NCBI GenBank assembly: GCA_035518375.1
Contig: DATIXQ010000084.1
Location: 1 to 24,142 of the forward strand
DNA from: DATJLY01 sp035518375
GTDB taxonomy: Bacteria; Pseudomonadota; Alphaproteobacteria; ATCC43930; CGMCC-115725
DNA length: 24,142 nucleotides
Direction: 5' to 3'
Part shown: one piece after another, positions 16,029 through 22,893 of the stretch
Numbering within the stretch: position 1 is the first letter of the stretch
Layout of the letters: each line of letters starts with the position of its first letter
Translations under genes and position numbers: made by a program
Notes under the pieces: generated by a model
The model's database searches: none
The model's input: the letters and a program-made list of their open reading frames with translations, nothing else
Told to the model about the DNA's origin: nothing

Positions 16029-16819
16029 GCGACGAACTTGTCTTCTCGGTCGAGGACGGCATCGCCACGATCCGCCTCAATCGCCCCGAACGCCTCAACG
16101 CCTTCACGCAGGAGATGCTCGAGGCGTGGGCCAATGCGATCGAGACCGCGAAGCGCGAGGCCTCGATCCGCGCCGTCGTCTTGACCGGAACAGGCCGCGG
16201 CTTTTGCAGCGGCGGCGACGTGCGCCGCATGGGCGAACGTCACCGCGAGGGCGAAAGCGCGTTCGAGCGCAAGACCGCCGTGCACGAGCGCATTCACCGC
16301 ATCCCGCGCCTGCTCGAGGATTTCGACAAGCCTTATATCGTCGCGATCAACGGCGTCGCGACCGGCGCCGGGCTTGACATGGCGCTGATGGGCGACATCC
16401 GCTTCGCCGCGGCAAGCGCGCGCATGGCCGAGACCTATATTCGCGTCGGATTGATCGCTGGCGACGGCGGCACCTGGTTCCTGCCGCGCATCGTCGGCAC
16501 GGCAAAGGCGCTCGAGCTGTTGTGGACGGGCGAGTTCGTCGACGCGGCCGAAGCGGCGCGCATCGGCCTCGTCAACAAGGTGCTGCCGGACGAAGAACTG
16601 ATGCCGTACACGTATGGGTTCGCGAAGAAGCTCGCGGGCCAGCCGGCGCTGACGCTGCGCCTGATGAAACGCGCGGTCTATCAGGGCTTGCGCATGGATC
16701 TGCGCGGCGCGCTCGACATGGTGTCCTCGCATTTGGGCGTCATCAGCACGACGAGCGACCACCGCGAGGCGGTCGCCGCCTTCAACGAGAAGCGCGCGGC
16801 GAAATACAGCGACAGCTAG
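16025..16819 (+). CDS. Crotonase-family protein (enoyl-CoA hydratase/isomerase)
   Basis: 264 residues, normal for the crotonase fold. Recognisable parts are 'IATIRLNRPERLNAFTQEM', the first oxyanion loop 'GTGRGFCSGGDVRRMG' and the second 'AINGVATGAGLDMALMGDIRFA', then 'GDGGTWFLPRIVG'. At the two hydratase Glu positions of the family (Glu144 and Glu164 in rat mitochondrial hydratase), this protein by eye alignment has Asp118 and Tyr138, with another acid, Asp147, nearby. It may therefore be an isomerase, hydrolase or lyase and not a standard hydratase. It is the last gene of the acyl-CoA cassette and starts inside the stop of the ligase gene. Its TAG lies in a CTAG shared with the stop of the convergent deacetylase-like gene. 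Confidence 0.9.
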   Translation: MSDELVFSVEDGIATIRLNRPERLNAFTQEMLEAWANAIETAKREASIRAVVLTGTGRGFCSGGDVRRMGERHREGESAFERKTAVHERIHRIPRLLEDFDKPYIVAINGVATGAGLDMALMGDIRFAAASARMAETYIRVGLIAGDGGTWFLPRIVGTAKALELLWTGEFVDAAEAARIGLVNKVLPDEELMPYTYGFAKKLAGQPALTLRLMKRAVYQGLRMDLRGALDMVSSHLGVISTTSDHREAVAAFNEKRAAKYSDS

Positions 16820-17694
16820 CCATTCTGCGCGAGGAAGTGCTGGCAGATCTCGCTGCCCGTGGTCTTCCACACGCCCTCGTGGCGGCAGATATAGGCGAGC
16901 GCCGCATCGAGCGCGCCGATGCGGTGCGGCACGCCCGAGATATAGGGATGGAGCGCAATCGCCATGACGCGCCCTGACTCCGCGCCTTCGCGGTAAAGCG
17001 TGTCGAACTGGCGGCAGATCATGTCCTGGAACTCGGGCGCGGTCATGTATTGGCGCTCGTAGGCGGGCTTGTCGTTGATGTCGTGGCTGTAGGGCACCGA
17101 GACGATGCGGCGCCCGCCCTCGAGCGTCATCACATAAGGCTGGTCGTCATTGACCCAGTCGCACACATATTCGACCCCGTTCTCGGCGAGGAGATCGAGC
17201 GTCGCCCATGTCTCCTGGAGCCCCGAGCCGAGCCAGCCCTTGGGCCGCGCCCCGGTCGCGCGCGCGATCTCGGCGCAGGCGGCGCGGATAACGCGCGGCT
17301 CGTCCTCGGGCGGAACCTCGTTGAGGCGCTTCGTATTGGTCTCGTTGTGGCCCATCCATTCCCAGCGCCGCTTCTGCCCTTCCTCGATGATCTCGGGATG
17401 GCGCGCGCACAGATTGCTGTTGAGCGCGACCGTGCCGCGGATGCCGTAGCGATCGAGCACGTCCATGAGGCGGAAGACGCCGACGCGGTTGCCATAGTCG
17501 CGCACCGACCACGATGGCACGTCGGGCAGCTTACCGCCCGTCCCGCCCGCGGCGGCGGGCACGCGATCGTCGAGCGCGAAGAACTCGATGTTGGGAATGA
17601 TCCAGAGCGCGACGCGCGCGCCACCGGGCCAGTCGAGGCGCTTCCGCCGTATGATCGGCGAATAGGGGAAGGGTCCGTAGGCTTGCGGCTTCAT
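16816..17694 (-). CDS. Polysaccharide-deacetylase/allantoinase (PuuE)-like protein
   Basis: 292 residues without a signal peptide, in the NodB-homology superfamily and closest in style to the cytoplasmic PuuE-like branch. Motifs seen are 'ALWIIPNIEFFALD' (motif 1, Glu37 in place of the usual Asp), 'GHNETN' (His116 and Asn120 in place of H-x3-H), 'GWLGSGLQET', 'YVCDWVNDDQPY' and the closing 'ALHPYISGVPHR'. PuuE hydrolyses allantoin without a metal, and relatives act on other amide or N-acyl bonds, so an amidohydrolase role on a small molecule is more likely than cell-wall deacetylation. The ATG at 17694 has GGAGGA nine bases upstream. It follows the cytochrome gene by 56 bp on the same strand and may belong to that operon. 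The substrate cannot be inferred. Confidence 0.85.
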   Translation of the reverse strand: MKPQAYGPFPYSPIIRRKRLDWPGGARVALWIIPNIEFFALDDRVPAAAGGTGGKLPDVPSWSVRDYGNRVGVFRLMDVLDRYGIRGTVALNSNLCARHPEIIEEGQKRRWEWMGHNETNTKRLNEVPPEDEPRVIRAACAEIARATGARPKGWLGSGLQETWATLDLLAENGVEYVCDWVNDDQPYVMTLEGGRRIVSVPYSHDINDKPAYERQYMTAPEFQDMICRQFDTLYREGAESGRVMAIALHPYISGVPHRIGALDAALAYICRHEGVWKTTGSEICQHFLAQNG

Positions 17695-17750
17695 CCGTGC
17701 GCTCCTCCAGGCGTCACGCGCACGATATCACTCCGCCGCGCCCGCGGCCC

Positions 17751-18254
17751 CTATTTCGCGACGAAGGCGCTGTCCAGATAGCCCGTCACCTGCTTGCGGT
17801 CATCGGCCGAGAGCGGCGCGCCGATCGCGACCATGCGAGCAACGATGGCGTCCCACTGGCCGGCGCTGCGCTTCGTGTCGGCGATGCGATCGAGCCCGTG
17901 GCAGAGAACGCAGTTCTTCGCGACCACATCCTTGCCGGCGCCGTCGGGAAGCGTCACCGGCGCGCCTTGCGGCACGTTGATGCCGGGCCCGAAATTCGTC
18001 GCCAGGTACTCGACCGCCTTGTCGATGTCGCCGGGCCCGACCTGCGCGCCACGCAGGATCATGTCGTAAACCTGGAGCCGCCATGCATCCTGGCCCATGC
18101 GGAGCTGCATGAAGGCGCTCGGTGCATGGCATTGGGTGCAGGCGACGGCGACGACATCGTGCCCTTCGCCCGGTGGCAGCGGAGCCGGCTGCTGCGCCGC
18201 GGCGGCGGCAGCAACCAAGCTCGCGGCAAGCGCCGCAAAGAAGGCTGTGCGCAT
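17751..18254 (-). CDS. Di-haem c-type cytochrome, periplasmic
   Basis: 167 residues with a Sec signal peptide (cleavage near AAAAAA/QQPAP) and two haem-binding motifs, CTQCH (Cys39-His43) and CVLCH (Cys115-His119). The two halves are an internal duplication. In each, a Trp follows 19 residues after the first Cys (Trp58, Trp134), a likely axial Met 26 residues after it (Met65, Met141), then 'GA' and a 'D...V..YL...F' helix. The repeat period is exactly 76 residues. Similar single-haem domains serve as electron acceptors of periplasmic dehydrogenases such as sulfite dehydrogenase. The ATG is three bases after the stop of the TPP-enzyme gene, and its GGAAGG ribosome-binding site lies inside that gene, so it is very probably that enzyme's electron acceptor. 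Confidence 0.92.
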   Translation of the reverse strand: MRTAFFAALAASLVAAAAAAQQPAPLPPGEGHDVVAVACTQCHAPSAFMQLRMGQDAWRLQVYDMILRGAQVGPGDIDKAVEYLATNFGPGINVPQGAPVTLPDGAGKDVVAKNCVLCHGLDRIADTKRSAGQWDAIVARMVAIGAPLSADDRKQVTGYLDSAFVAK

Positions 18255-18257
18255 GGC

Positions 18258-20147
18258 TCAGACCTTCCGCGTGCGCTGCTCGGCGATCGAATAAGGCGGA
18301 TACCACGCCGAGGCGGCGCCGACGCCGTCGCGCGCGACATGGATGTCGAGGACATAGGGCCGGCCCTCGACATTGGCCTTCTTCGCGCGGGCAAGCGCGG
18401 GCTTGATCTCCGCCACCTCCTTCACGGTCTCACCCTCGACGCCGAAGGCCGACGCGGCCTTCGCGAAGTCGACATCGGGGCTGCCGTTGTAGCAGGTCAT
18501 GTCGCGGCCTTCCTTGAACTGTGCGCCGCCGCCGAAGGTCCAGATGCGGTTGCGCTCGTTGTTGTAGCTGCGGTTGTTGTAGACGATCGTCGTCACCGGG
18601 GCGCTGTAGCGCGCGTGGCTCCAGAGCGGCTGCGGCCCGCCGAAGAGCGTCGAGCCGTCGCCGAGGATCGACACCACCGGCTGATCCGGGCGCGCGAGCT
18701 TCGCGCCGAACGCGGCGGCAATGCCCCAGCCGAGAATGTTGGGGCCGGTGCTGACATAGGTCTTGTCGGAACCGCCGAACGACAGCAGCGGGTCCATCGC
18801 CTTGCCGGAGTCGCAATCGGTGACGAAGATCGTGTCCTTCTCGAGCCCGGCCTCGAGCTCGACCGCGAGCCGCTCGCGCCGGATCTCGGGGCCGTTGCTC
18901 GCCGCGGCGACGATCGCTTTCAGCATCTCGTCCTGTTTCTTCGTATAGGCGCGCGTCCGCTCCATGCGCTCGTCGCGGATTTCCTTCAGGCGGCTCTCGG
19001 TCGCCATGCTCTTCACCGCGTCGATCAAATCCTGCGCGGCGAGCTTCATGTCGGCCACCATCGGGAGGTCGACCGGTGCCGCGCGCGCGAGGCTCACCGA
19101 ATCCTGGCGGATCGAGATGAGCTTCGTGCCCTTCTGCGCGACCTCGGCGTAGCGGTCGCCGAGATTGACGTGGACGTCGATGTCACCCGGATAGCGCATG
19201 TTGCGCAGCATCGGGCCGAGATAGAGCGGGCTCTTCGTCGGGAACGGCTTCGACCACACGCCGAACTCGGCCTGGCCCGCGACCGGCAGGCCCAAGAGCT
19301 CGGCGAGCGCCAGCACCTCGGCCTCGCCGTGGCAGAGCGCGATCTCGTCGCCGACGGTCATGAGCGGGTTCTTCGCCTCGATCAGCATCCGCGCGGCCTT
19401 CTCGACGTCGTCCTTGGCCGGGCGAATCCGCATCGACACGTCGAACAGCGACTGATCCATGATGGTGGCTGTCGCCTGGGTCCGGAGCTCGTCATCCGGT
19501 ATGGCGAGGAACACCGGGCCGCAGGGCGGCGTGGTCGCGAATTTCAGGGCGCGCCGCGTCGTCTCGGGAATGCCGCGCGCCGTCTGCGCCATCCATCGCC
19601 ACTTGGTGATGGGGTTCATCATGTATTCCTGGAAGTCGTAGTCCTGCGCGGTCTCGCGGCCGAGCTGCTCCTGCCCGAACGCCGCGACCGTCACCAGCAT
19701 CGGGATGCGGTCCTTGAAGGTGTTGACCATCTGCGTCATCGCGTTGGGGAGGCCCACATTGGCGACGATGACGATGCCGGGCTTGCCCGAAAGGCGCGCA
19801 TAGCCGTCCGCCATGGCGGTGACGGCGCCCTCCTGGATGCCCTTGATGAGCTGGATCGACGGCTCGTCGACGAGCGCATCGAAGATCGGCGCGTCGCCGG
19901 TCGAGGGGTTGAAGAAGATGTATTTGACGCCGGCGGCCTTGAGCTGCTGCACATAGAGCGCGCCGCCCGATCCGGTCATCTCGCGCATCGCGCCCTCGGG
20001 CGCCGCCGCCTGGGCCGAGGCGAAGGGCGCCAGCGACTCAGCCATGGCCTTTGCCGCCACCGTGCTGAGCCCGACGGCCGAGAGGCCCGTCATCAGCTTG
20101 CGCCGAGAAATCCCCTCGTCGAGATATTGCTTGATCAGGTCTTTCAT
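18258..20147 (-). CDS. Tat-exported thiamine-diphosphate-dependent enzyme (acetolactate synthase/benzoylformate decarboxylase superfamily)
   Basis: 629 residues from ATG 20147, which has AGGG just upstream; an in-frame GTG at 20159 would add four. Residues 13-36 form a twin-arginine signal (ISRRKLMTGLSAVG..., Arg15-Arg16, ending near AMA). Then come the three domains of the family: the PYR domain with 'GIQEGAVTAMADGYARLSG' holding the cofactor-activating Glu106, a central domain ('AKNPLMTVGDEIA'), and the PP domain with GDGS (496-499) and NN (524-525), the Mg-TPP binding motif. It should decarboxylate or oxidise a 2-oxoacid or aldehyde. The Tat signal implies export already folded with TPP. 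Ordinary family members are cytoplasmic or, like PoxB, on the inner face of the membrane. The di-haem cytochrome gene follows by 3 bp. The substrate is unknown. Confidence 0.92.
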   Translation of the reverse strand: MKDLIKQYLDEGISRRKLMTGLSAVGLSTVAAKAMAESLAPFASAQAAAPEGAMREMTGSGGALYVQQLKAAGVKYIFFNPSTGDAPIFDALVDEPSIQLIKGIQEGAVTAMADGYARLSGKPGIVIVANVGLPNAMTQMVNTFKDRIPMLVTVAAFGQEQLGRETAQDYDFQEYMMNPITKWRWMAQTARGIPETTRRALKFATTPPCGPVFLAIPDDELRTQATATIMDQSLFDVSMRIRPAKDDVEKAARMLIEAKNPLMTVGDEIALCHGEAEVLALAELLGLPVAGQAEFGVWSKPFPTKSPLYLGPMLRNMRYPGDIDVHVNLGDRYAEVAQKGTKLISIRQDSVSLARAAPVDLPMVADMKLAAQDLIDAVKSMATESRLKEIRDERMERTRAYTKKQDEMLKAIVAAASNGPEIRRERLAVELEAGLEKDTIFVTDCDSGKAMDPLLSFGGSDKTYVSTGPNILGWGIAAAFGAKLARPDQPVVSILGDGSTLFGGPQPLWSHARYSAPVTTIVYNNRSYNNERNRIWTFGGGAQFKEGRDMTCYNGSPDVDFAKAASAFGVEGETVKEVAEIKPALARAKKANVEGRPYVLDIHVARDGVGAASAWYPPYSIAEQRTRKV

Positions 20148-20274
20148 GGGTTCCCTCACGCCGACGTTCTTGGCGTGAAGGATATCACCCAGGCGCCCGG
20201 CCGCAAGAAGGCGGCTGGGGCCGGCCCATCGCCAGCATCTCCTCCGGCTTCAACTATGAGGCTCTTCTCTTGTC

Positions 20275-20357
20275 ATGGCCGGGCTTGTCCCGGCCATCCA
20301 CGAGTTCCTCCTTCGAAACAGAAAACGTGGATGCCCGGCACGGAGGCCGGGCATGAC
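20275..20357. repeat. Palindromic repeat of the ATGGCCGGG type
   Basis: Hairpin ATGGCCGGG-5 nt-CCCGGCCAT (20275-20297) and hairpin ATGCCCGGC-6 nt-GCCGGGCAT (20331-20354), joined by ATCCACG (20296-20302) pairing with CGTGGAT (20326-20332). From recall, such elements are widely dispersed between genes in Rhizobiales. It lies 3' of ahcY on the minus strand and upstream of the Tat-TPP gene, filling much of the 244-bp gap. It may limit read-through from ahcY into the TPP operon. Confidence 0.85.
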
Positions 20358-20391
20358 GATGAGAAAGAGAGAAACGCTCGCCGGAGCTGCC

Positions 20392-21681
20392 CTAGTACCG
20401 GTCGTGGTCGGACTTGAACGGGCCGGTGTCGCTCATGCCGAGATACTCGGCCTGCTTGGCCGTGAGCTTCGTCAGATGCACGCCGAGCTTCTCGAGATGA
20501 AGCGCCGCCACCTTCTCGTCCAGATGCTTTGGCAGCGTGTAGACCTTCTTCTCGTAGATGTCGTGGTGATTGAAGAGCTCGATCTGGGCCAGCACCTGGT
20601 TCGCAAACGACGTGCTCATGACGAAGCTCGGATGGCCGGTGGCGCAGCCGAGATTGACGAGCCGCCCCTGCGCCAGAACGATGAGGCGCTTGCCGTCGGG
20701 GAAGACGACCTCGTCCACCTGCGGCTTCACCTCTTCCCATTTGAGGTTGCGGAGCGCCGCGATCTGGATCTCGCTGTCGAAGTGGCCGATGTTGCAGACG
20801 ATGGCGCGGTTCTTCATCTGCCGCATGTGGTCGAGCGTGATGACGTCGACGTTGCCGGTGGCGGTGACGAAGATGTCGCCGACGGGCGCCGCCTCCTCCA
20901 TCGTCACGACCTGGTAGCCCTCCATCGCCGCCTGGAGCGCGCAGATCGGATCGATCTCGGTGATCATCACGCGCGCGCCCTGGCCCTTCAAACTCGCGGC
21001 CGAGCCCTTGCCGACCTCGCCATAGCCGGCGACAACCGCGATCTTGCCCGCGAGCATCACGTCGGTCGCGCGCTTGATGCCGTCGATGAGGCTCTCGCGG
21101 CAGCCATAGAGATTGTCGAACTTCGATTTCGTCACGCTGTCGTTGACGTTGATCGCCGGCACGGCAAGCTTCCCTTGCCGCGCCATCTCGTAAAGCCGGT
21201 GGACGCCCGTCGTCGTCTCCTCGCTGACGCCGCGCACGGCCTTCAGAAGCTCGGGATGCTTCTCGTGCATCATCTTGGTGGCGTCGCCGCCGTCATCGAG
21301 GATCATGTTGGGCGCCCAGCCGTCGGGCCCCTTCAAGGTCTGCTCGATGCACCACTCGTATTCCTCTTCCGTCTCGCCCTTCCAGGCGAAGACGGGGACG
21401 CCCTTGGCCGCGATCGCGGCCGCGGCCTGGTCCTGGGTCGAGAAGATGTTGCACGAGCTCCAGCGCACGGTCGCGCCCAGTTCCATGAGCGTCTCGATCA
21501 GCACCGCGGTCTGGATCGTCATGTGCAGGCAGCCGACGATGCGCGCGCCCTTCAGCGGCTTGTCCTTGCCGTACTCCTTGCGGAGCGCCATCAGGCCCGG
21601 CATCTCGGTCTCGGCCAGCGAGATCTCGCGCCGGCCCCAGTCGGCGAGCTTGATGTCGGCGACCTTGTAGTCGTTGGCCAT
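20392..21681 (-). CDS. ahcY: S-adenosyl-L-homocysteine hydrolase
   Basis: 429 residues. It reversibly splits S-adenosylhomocysteine into adenosine and homocysteine in the cytoplasm, removing the inhibitor of methyltransferases. The N-terminus 'YKVADIKLADWGRREISLAE' and segments 'GCLHMTIQTAVLIETL', 'SSCNIFSTQDQAAAAIA', 'VAGYGEVGKGSAASLKGQGA' (NAD-binding Rossmann loop) and the C-terminal 'GPFKSDHDRY' are all diagnostic; the Lys and Tyr of the closing motif reach into the partner subunit's NAD site. ATG 21681 is chosen because GAGGAG lies seven bases upstream; the frame remains open farther upstream only because it is antisense-like inside metK. It follows metK by 11 bp, the ribosome-binding site overlapping the metK stop. 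Confidence 0.97.
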   Translation of the reverse strand: MANDYKVADIKLADWGRREISLAETEMPGLMALRKEYGKDKPLKGARIVGCLHMTIQTAVLIETLMELGATVRWSSCNIFSTQDQAAAAIAAKGVPVFAWKGETEEEYEWCIEQTLKGPDGWAPNMILDDGGDATKMMHEKHPELLKAVRGVSEETTTGVHRLYEMARQGKLAVPAINVNDSVTKSKFDNLYGCRESLIDGIKRATDVMLAGKIAVVAGYGEVGKGSAASLKGQGARVMITEIDPICALQAAMEGYQVVTMEEAAPVGDIFVTATGNVDVITLDHMRQMKNRAIVCNIGHFDSEIQIAALRNLKWEEVKPQVDEVVFPDGKRLIVLAQGRLVNLGCATGHPSFVMSTSFANQVLAQIELFNHHDIYEKKVYTLPKHLDEKVAALHLEKLGVHLTKLTAKQAEYLGMSDTGPFKSDHDRY

Positions 21682-21688
21682 CACAAAA

Positions 21689-21694
21689 CTCCTC
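21689..21694 (-). promoter_or_regulatory. ahcY ribosome binding site overlapping the metK stop
   Basis: GAGGAG on the minus strand, seven bases before ATG 21681 and overlapping the metK TGA (21693-21695). It fixes the ahcY start and indicates coupled translation of metK and ahcY. Confidence 0.65.
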
Positions 21695-22859
21695 AGAACG
21701 CGCGCTTCAGCTGATCGACGAGATCGGTCTTCTCCCACGAGAAGCCGCCATCCGCCTCGGGCTTGCGGCCGAAATGACCGTAGGCCGAGGTGCGTGCGTA
21801 GATGGGCTTGTTGAGCTGCAGATGAGTGCGGATGCCGCGCGGCGACAGGTTCAGCAGATCCTGGAGAACGCGCGAGAGCTTGTCCTCGTCGACCTTGCCG
21901 GTGCCGGACGTGTCGATATAGACGGAGAGGGGCTTCGCCACGCCGATCGCGTAGGAAAGCTGGATGAGGCAGCGCTCGGCCAATCCCGCCGCCACCACGT
22001 TCTTGGCGAGGTAGCGCGCGGCATAGGCGGCCGAGCGGTCGACCTTCGAGGGGTCCTTGCCCGAGAACGCGCCACCGCCGTGCGGTGCCGCGCCGCCATA
22101 GGTGTCGACGATGATCTTGCGCCCGGTGAGGCCGCAATCGCCGTCGGGCCCGCCGATCACGAAGCGGCCGGTCGGGTTGACGTAGAAATGCTCCTCGTCG
22201 CACATCCAGCCCTTCGGCAGCACGCTCATGACGTAGGGGCGCACGATCTCGCGCACCTCCTTGTCGCCGACCGAGGGATCATGCTGGGTCGAGACCACGA
22301 CCGAGGTCGCCTTGACGGGCTTGCCGTCGATATATTGCAGGCTCACCTGGCTCTTGGCGTCGGGGCCCAGCAGGTGCGCCTTGCCGGCGTGGCGCGCGTT
22401 GGCGATCGCGTGCAGGATCTCGTGCGAATAAAAGATCGGCGCCGGCATCAGCTCGGGCGTCTCCGAGCAGGCATAGCCGAACATGATGCCCTGGTCGCCC
22501 GCGCCCTCGTCCTTGTTGCCGGCGGCATCGACACCCTGCGCGATGTCCGCCGACTGGGTGTGGATGATGCATTCGATGTGGGCGCGGTTCCAATGGAACC
22601 CATCCTGCTCGTAGCCGATCTTGCGGATCGCCTGCCGCGCCAGCTCGATGAGCTTGTCGTGTGTGACCGATGCGGGCCCGCGCACCTCGCCCGCCATCAC
22701 GACGCGATTCGTCGTGCACAGCGTCTCGACGCCGCAATGCGACATCGGATCGGCGGCGAGGAAGGCATCGACCACCTCGTCGGAGATGCGGTCGCACACC
22801 TTGTCGGGGTGCCCCTCGGCAACCGACTCGCTGGCGAAGACATAGTCGCGCTTGCTCAC
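21693..22859 (-). CDS. metK: S-adenosylmethionine synthetase
   Basis: 388 residues, full length for MetK. It makes S-adenosylmethionine from methionine and ATP. Seen are the N-terminal 'FASESVAEGHPDKVCDRISD' (ATP and metal contacts, His and Asp of 'GHPDK'), 'GAGDQGIMFGYACSETPELM' and the phosphate loop 'GGGAFSGKDPSKVDRSAAY'. The start is GTG at 22859 with AAGGAG about eight bases upstream; the protein begins MSKRDYVF. It lies between a methyltransferase gene (34 bp upstream) and ahcY (11 bp downstream), forming an activated-methyl-cycle unit. The short upstream gap leaves no space for a SAM riboswitch directly before metK. Confidence 0.97.
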   Translation of the reverse strand: MSKRDYVFASESVAEGHPDKVCDRISDEVVDAFLAADPMSHCGVETLCTTNRVVMAGEVRGPASVTHDKLIELARQAIRKIGYEQDGFHWNRAHIECIIHTQSADIAQGVDAAGNKDEGAGDQGIMFGYACSETPELMPAPIFYSHEILHAIANARHAGKAHLLGPDAKSQVSLQYIDGKPVKATSVVVSTQHDPSVGDKEVREIVRPYVMSVLPKGWMCDEEHFYVNPTGRFVIGGPDGDCGLTGRKIIVDTYGGAAPHGGGAFSGKDPSKVDRSAAYAARYLAKNVVAAGLAERCLIQLSYAIGVAKPLSVYIDTSGTGKVDEDKLSRVLQDLLNLSPRGIRTHLQLNKPIYARTSAYGHFGRKPEADGGFSWEKTDLVDQLKRAF

Positions 22860-22893
22860 GTTCGTGCTCCTTCTGCTGGCGCGCCCAGCGCCG

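Noticed and set aside
16816..17694. Secreted peptidoglycan or chitin deacetylase
   Set aside because: No signal peptide or membrane segment is present and the metal triad differs from NodB-type enzymes; a cytoplasmic PuuE-like amidohydrolase fits better.
17697..20417. Open frame of about 900 codons on the plus strand opposite the Tat-TPP and cytochrome genes
   Set aside because: It is antisense to two well-supported genes, rich in Arg, His, Asp and Glu with no domain, and is the usual by-product of high GC at third codon positions.
21682..22203. N-terminal extension of ahcY into metK
   Set aside because: The extension is out-of-frame metK sequence. The family N-terminus and the GAGGAG site both point to ATG 21681.
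22860..22893. SAM or SAH riboswitch upstream of metK or ahcY
   Set aside because: Gaps of 34 and 11 bp are too short to hold a known SAM or SAH aptamer. A leader further upstream of the methyltransferase would be outside the window.
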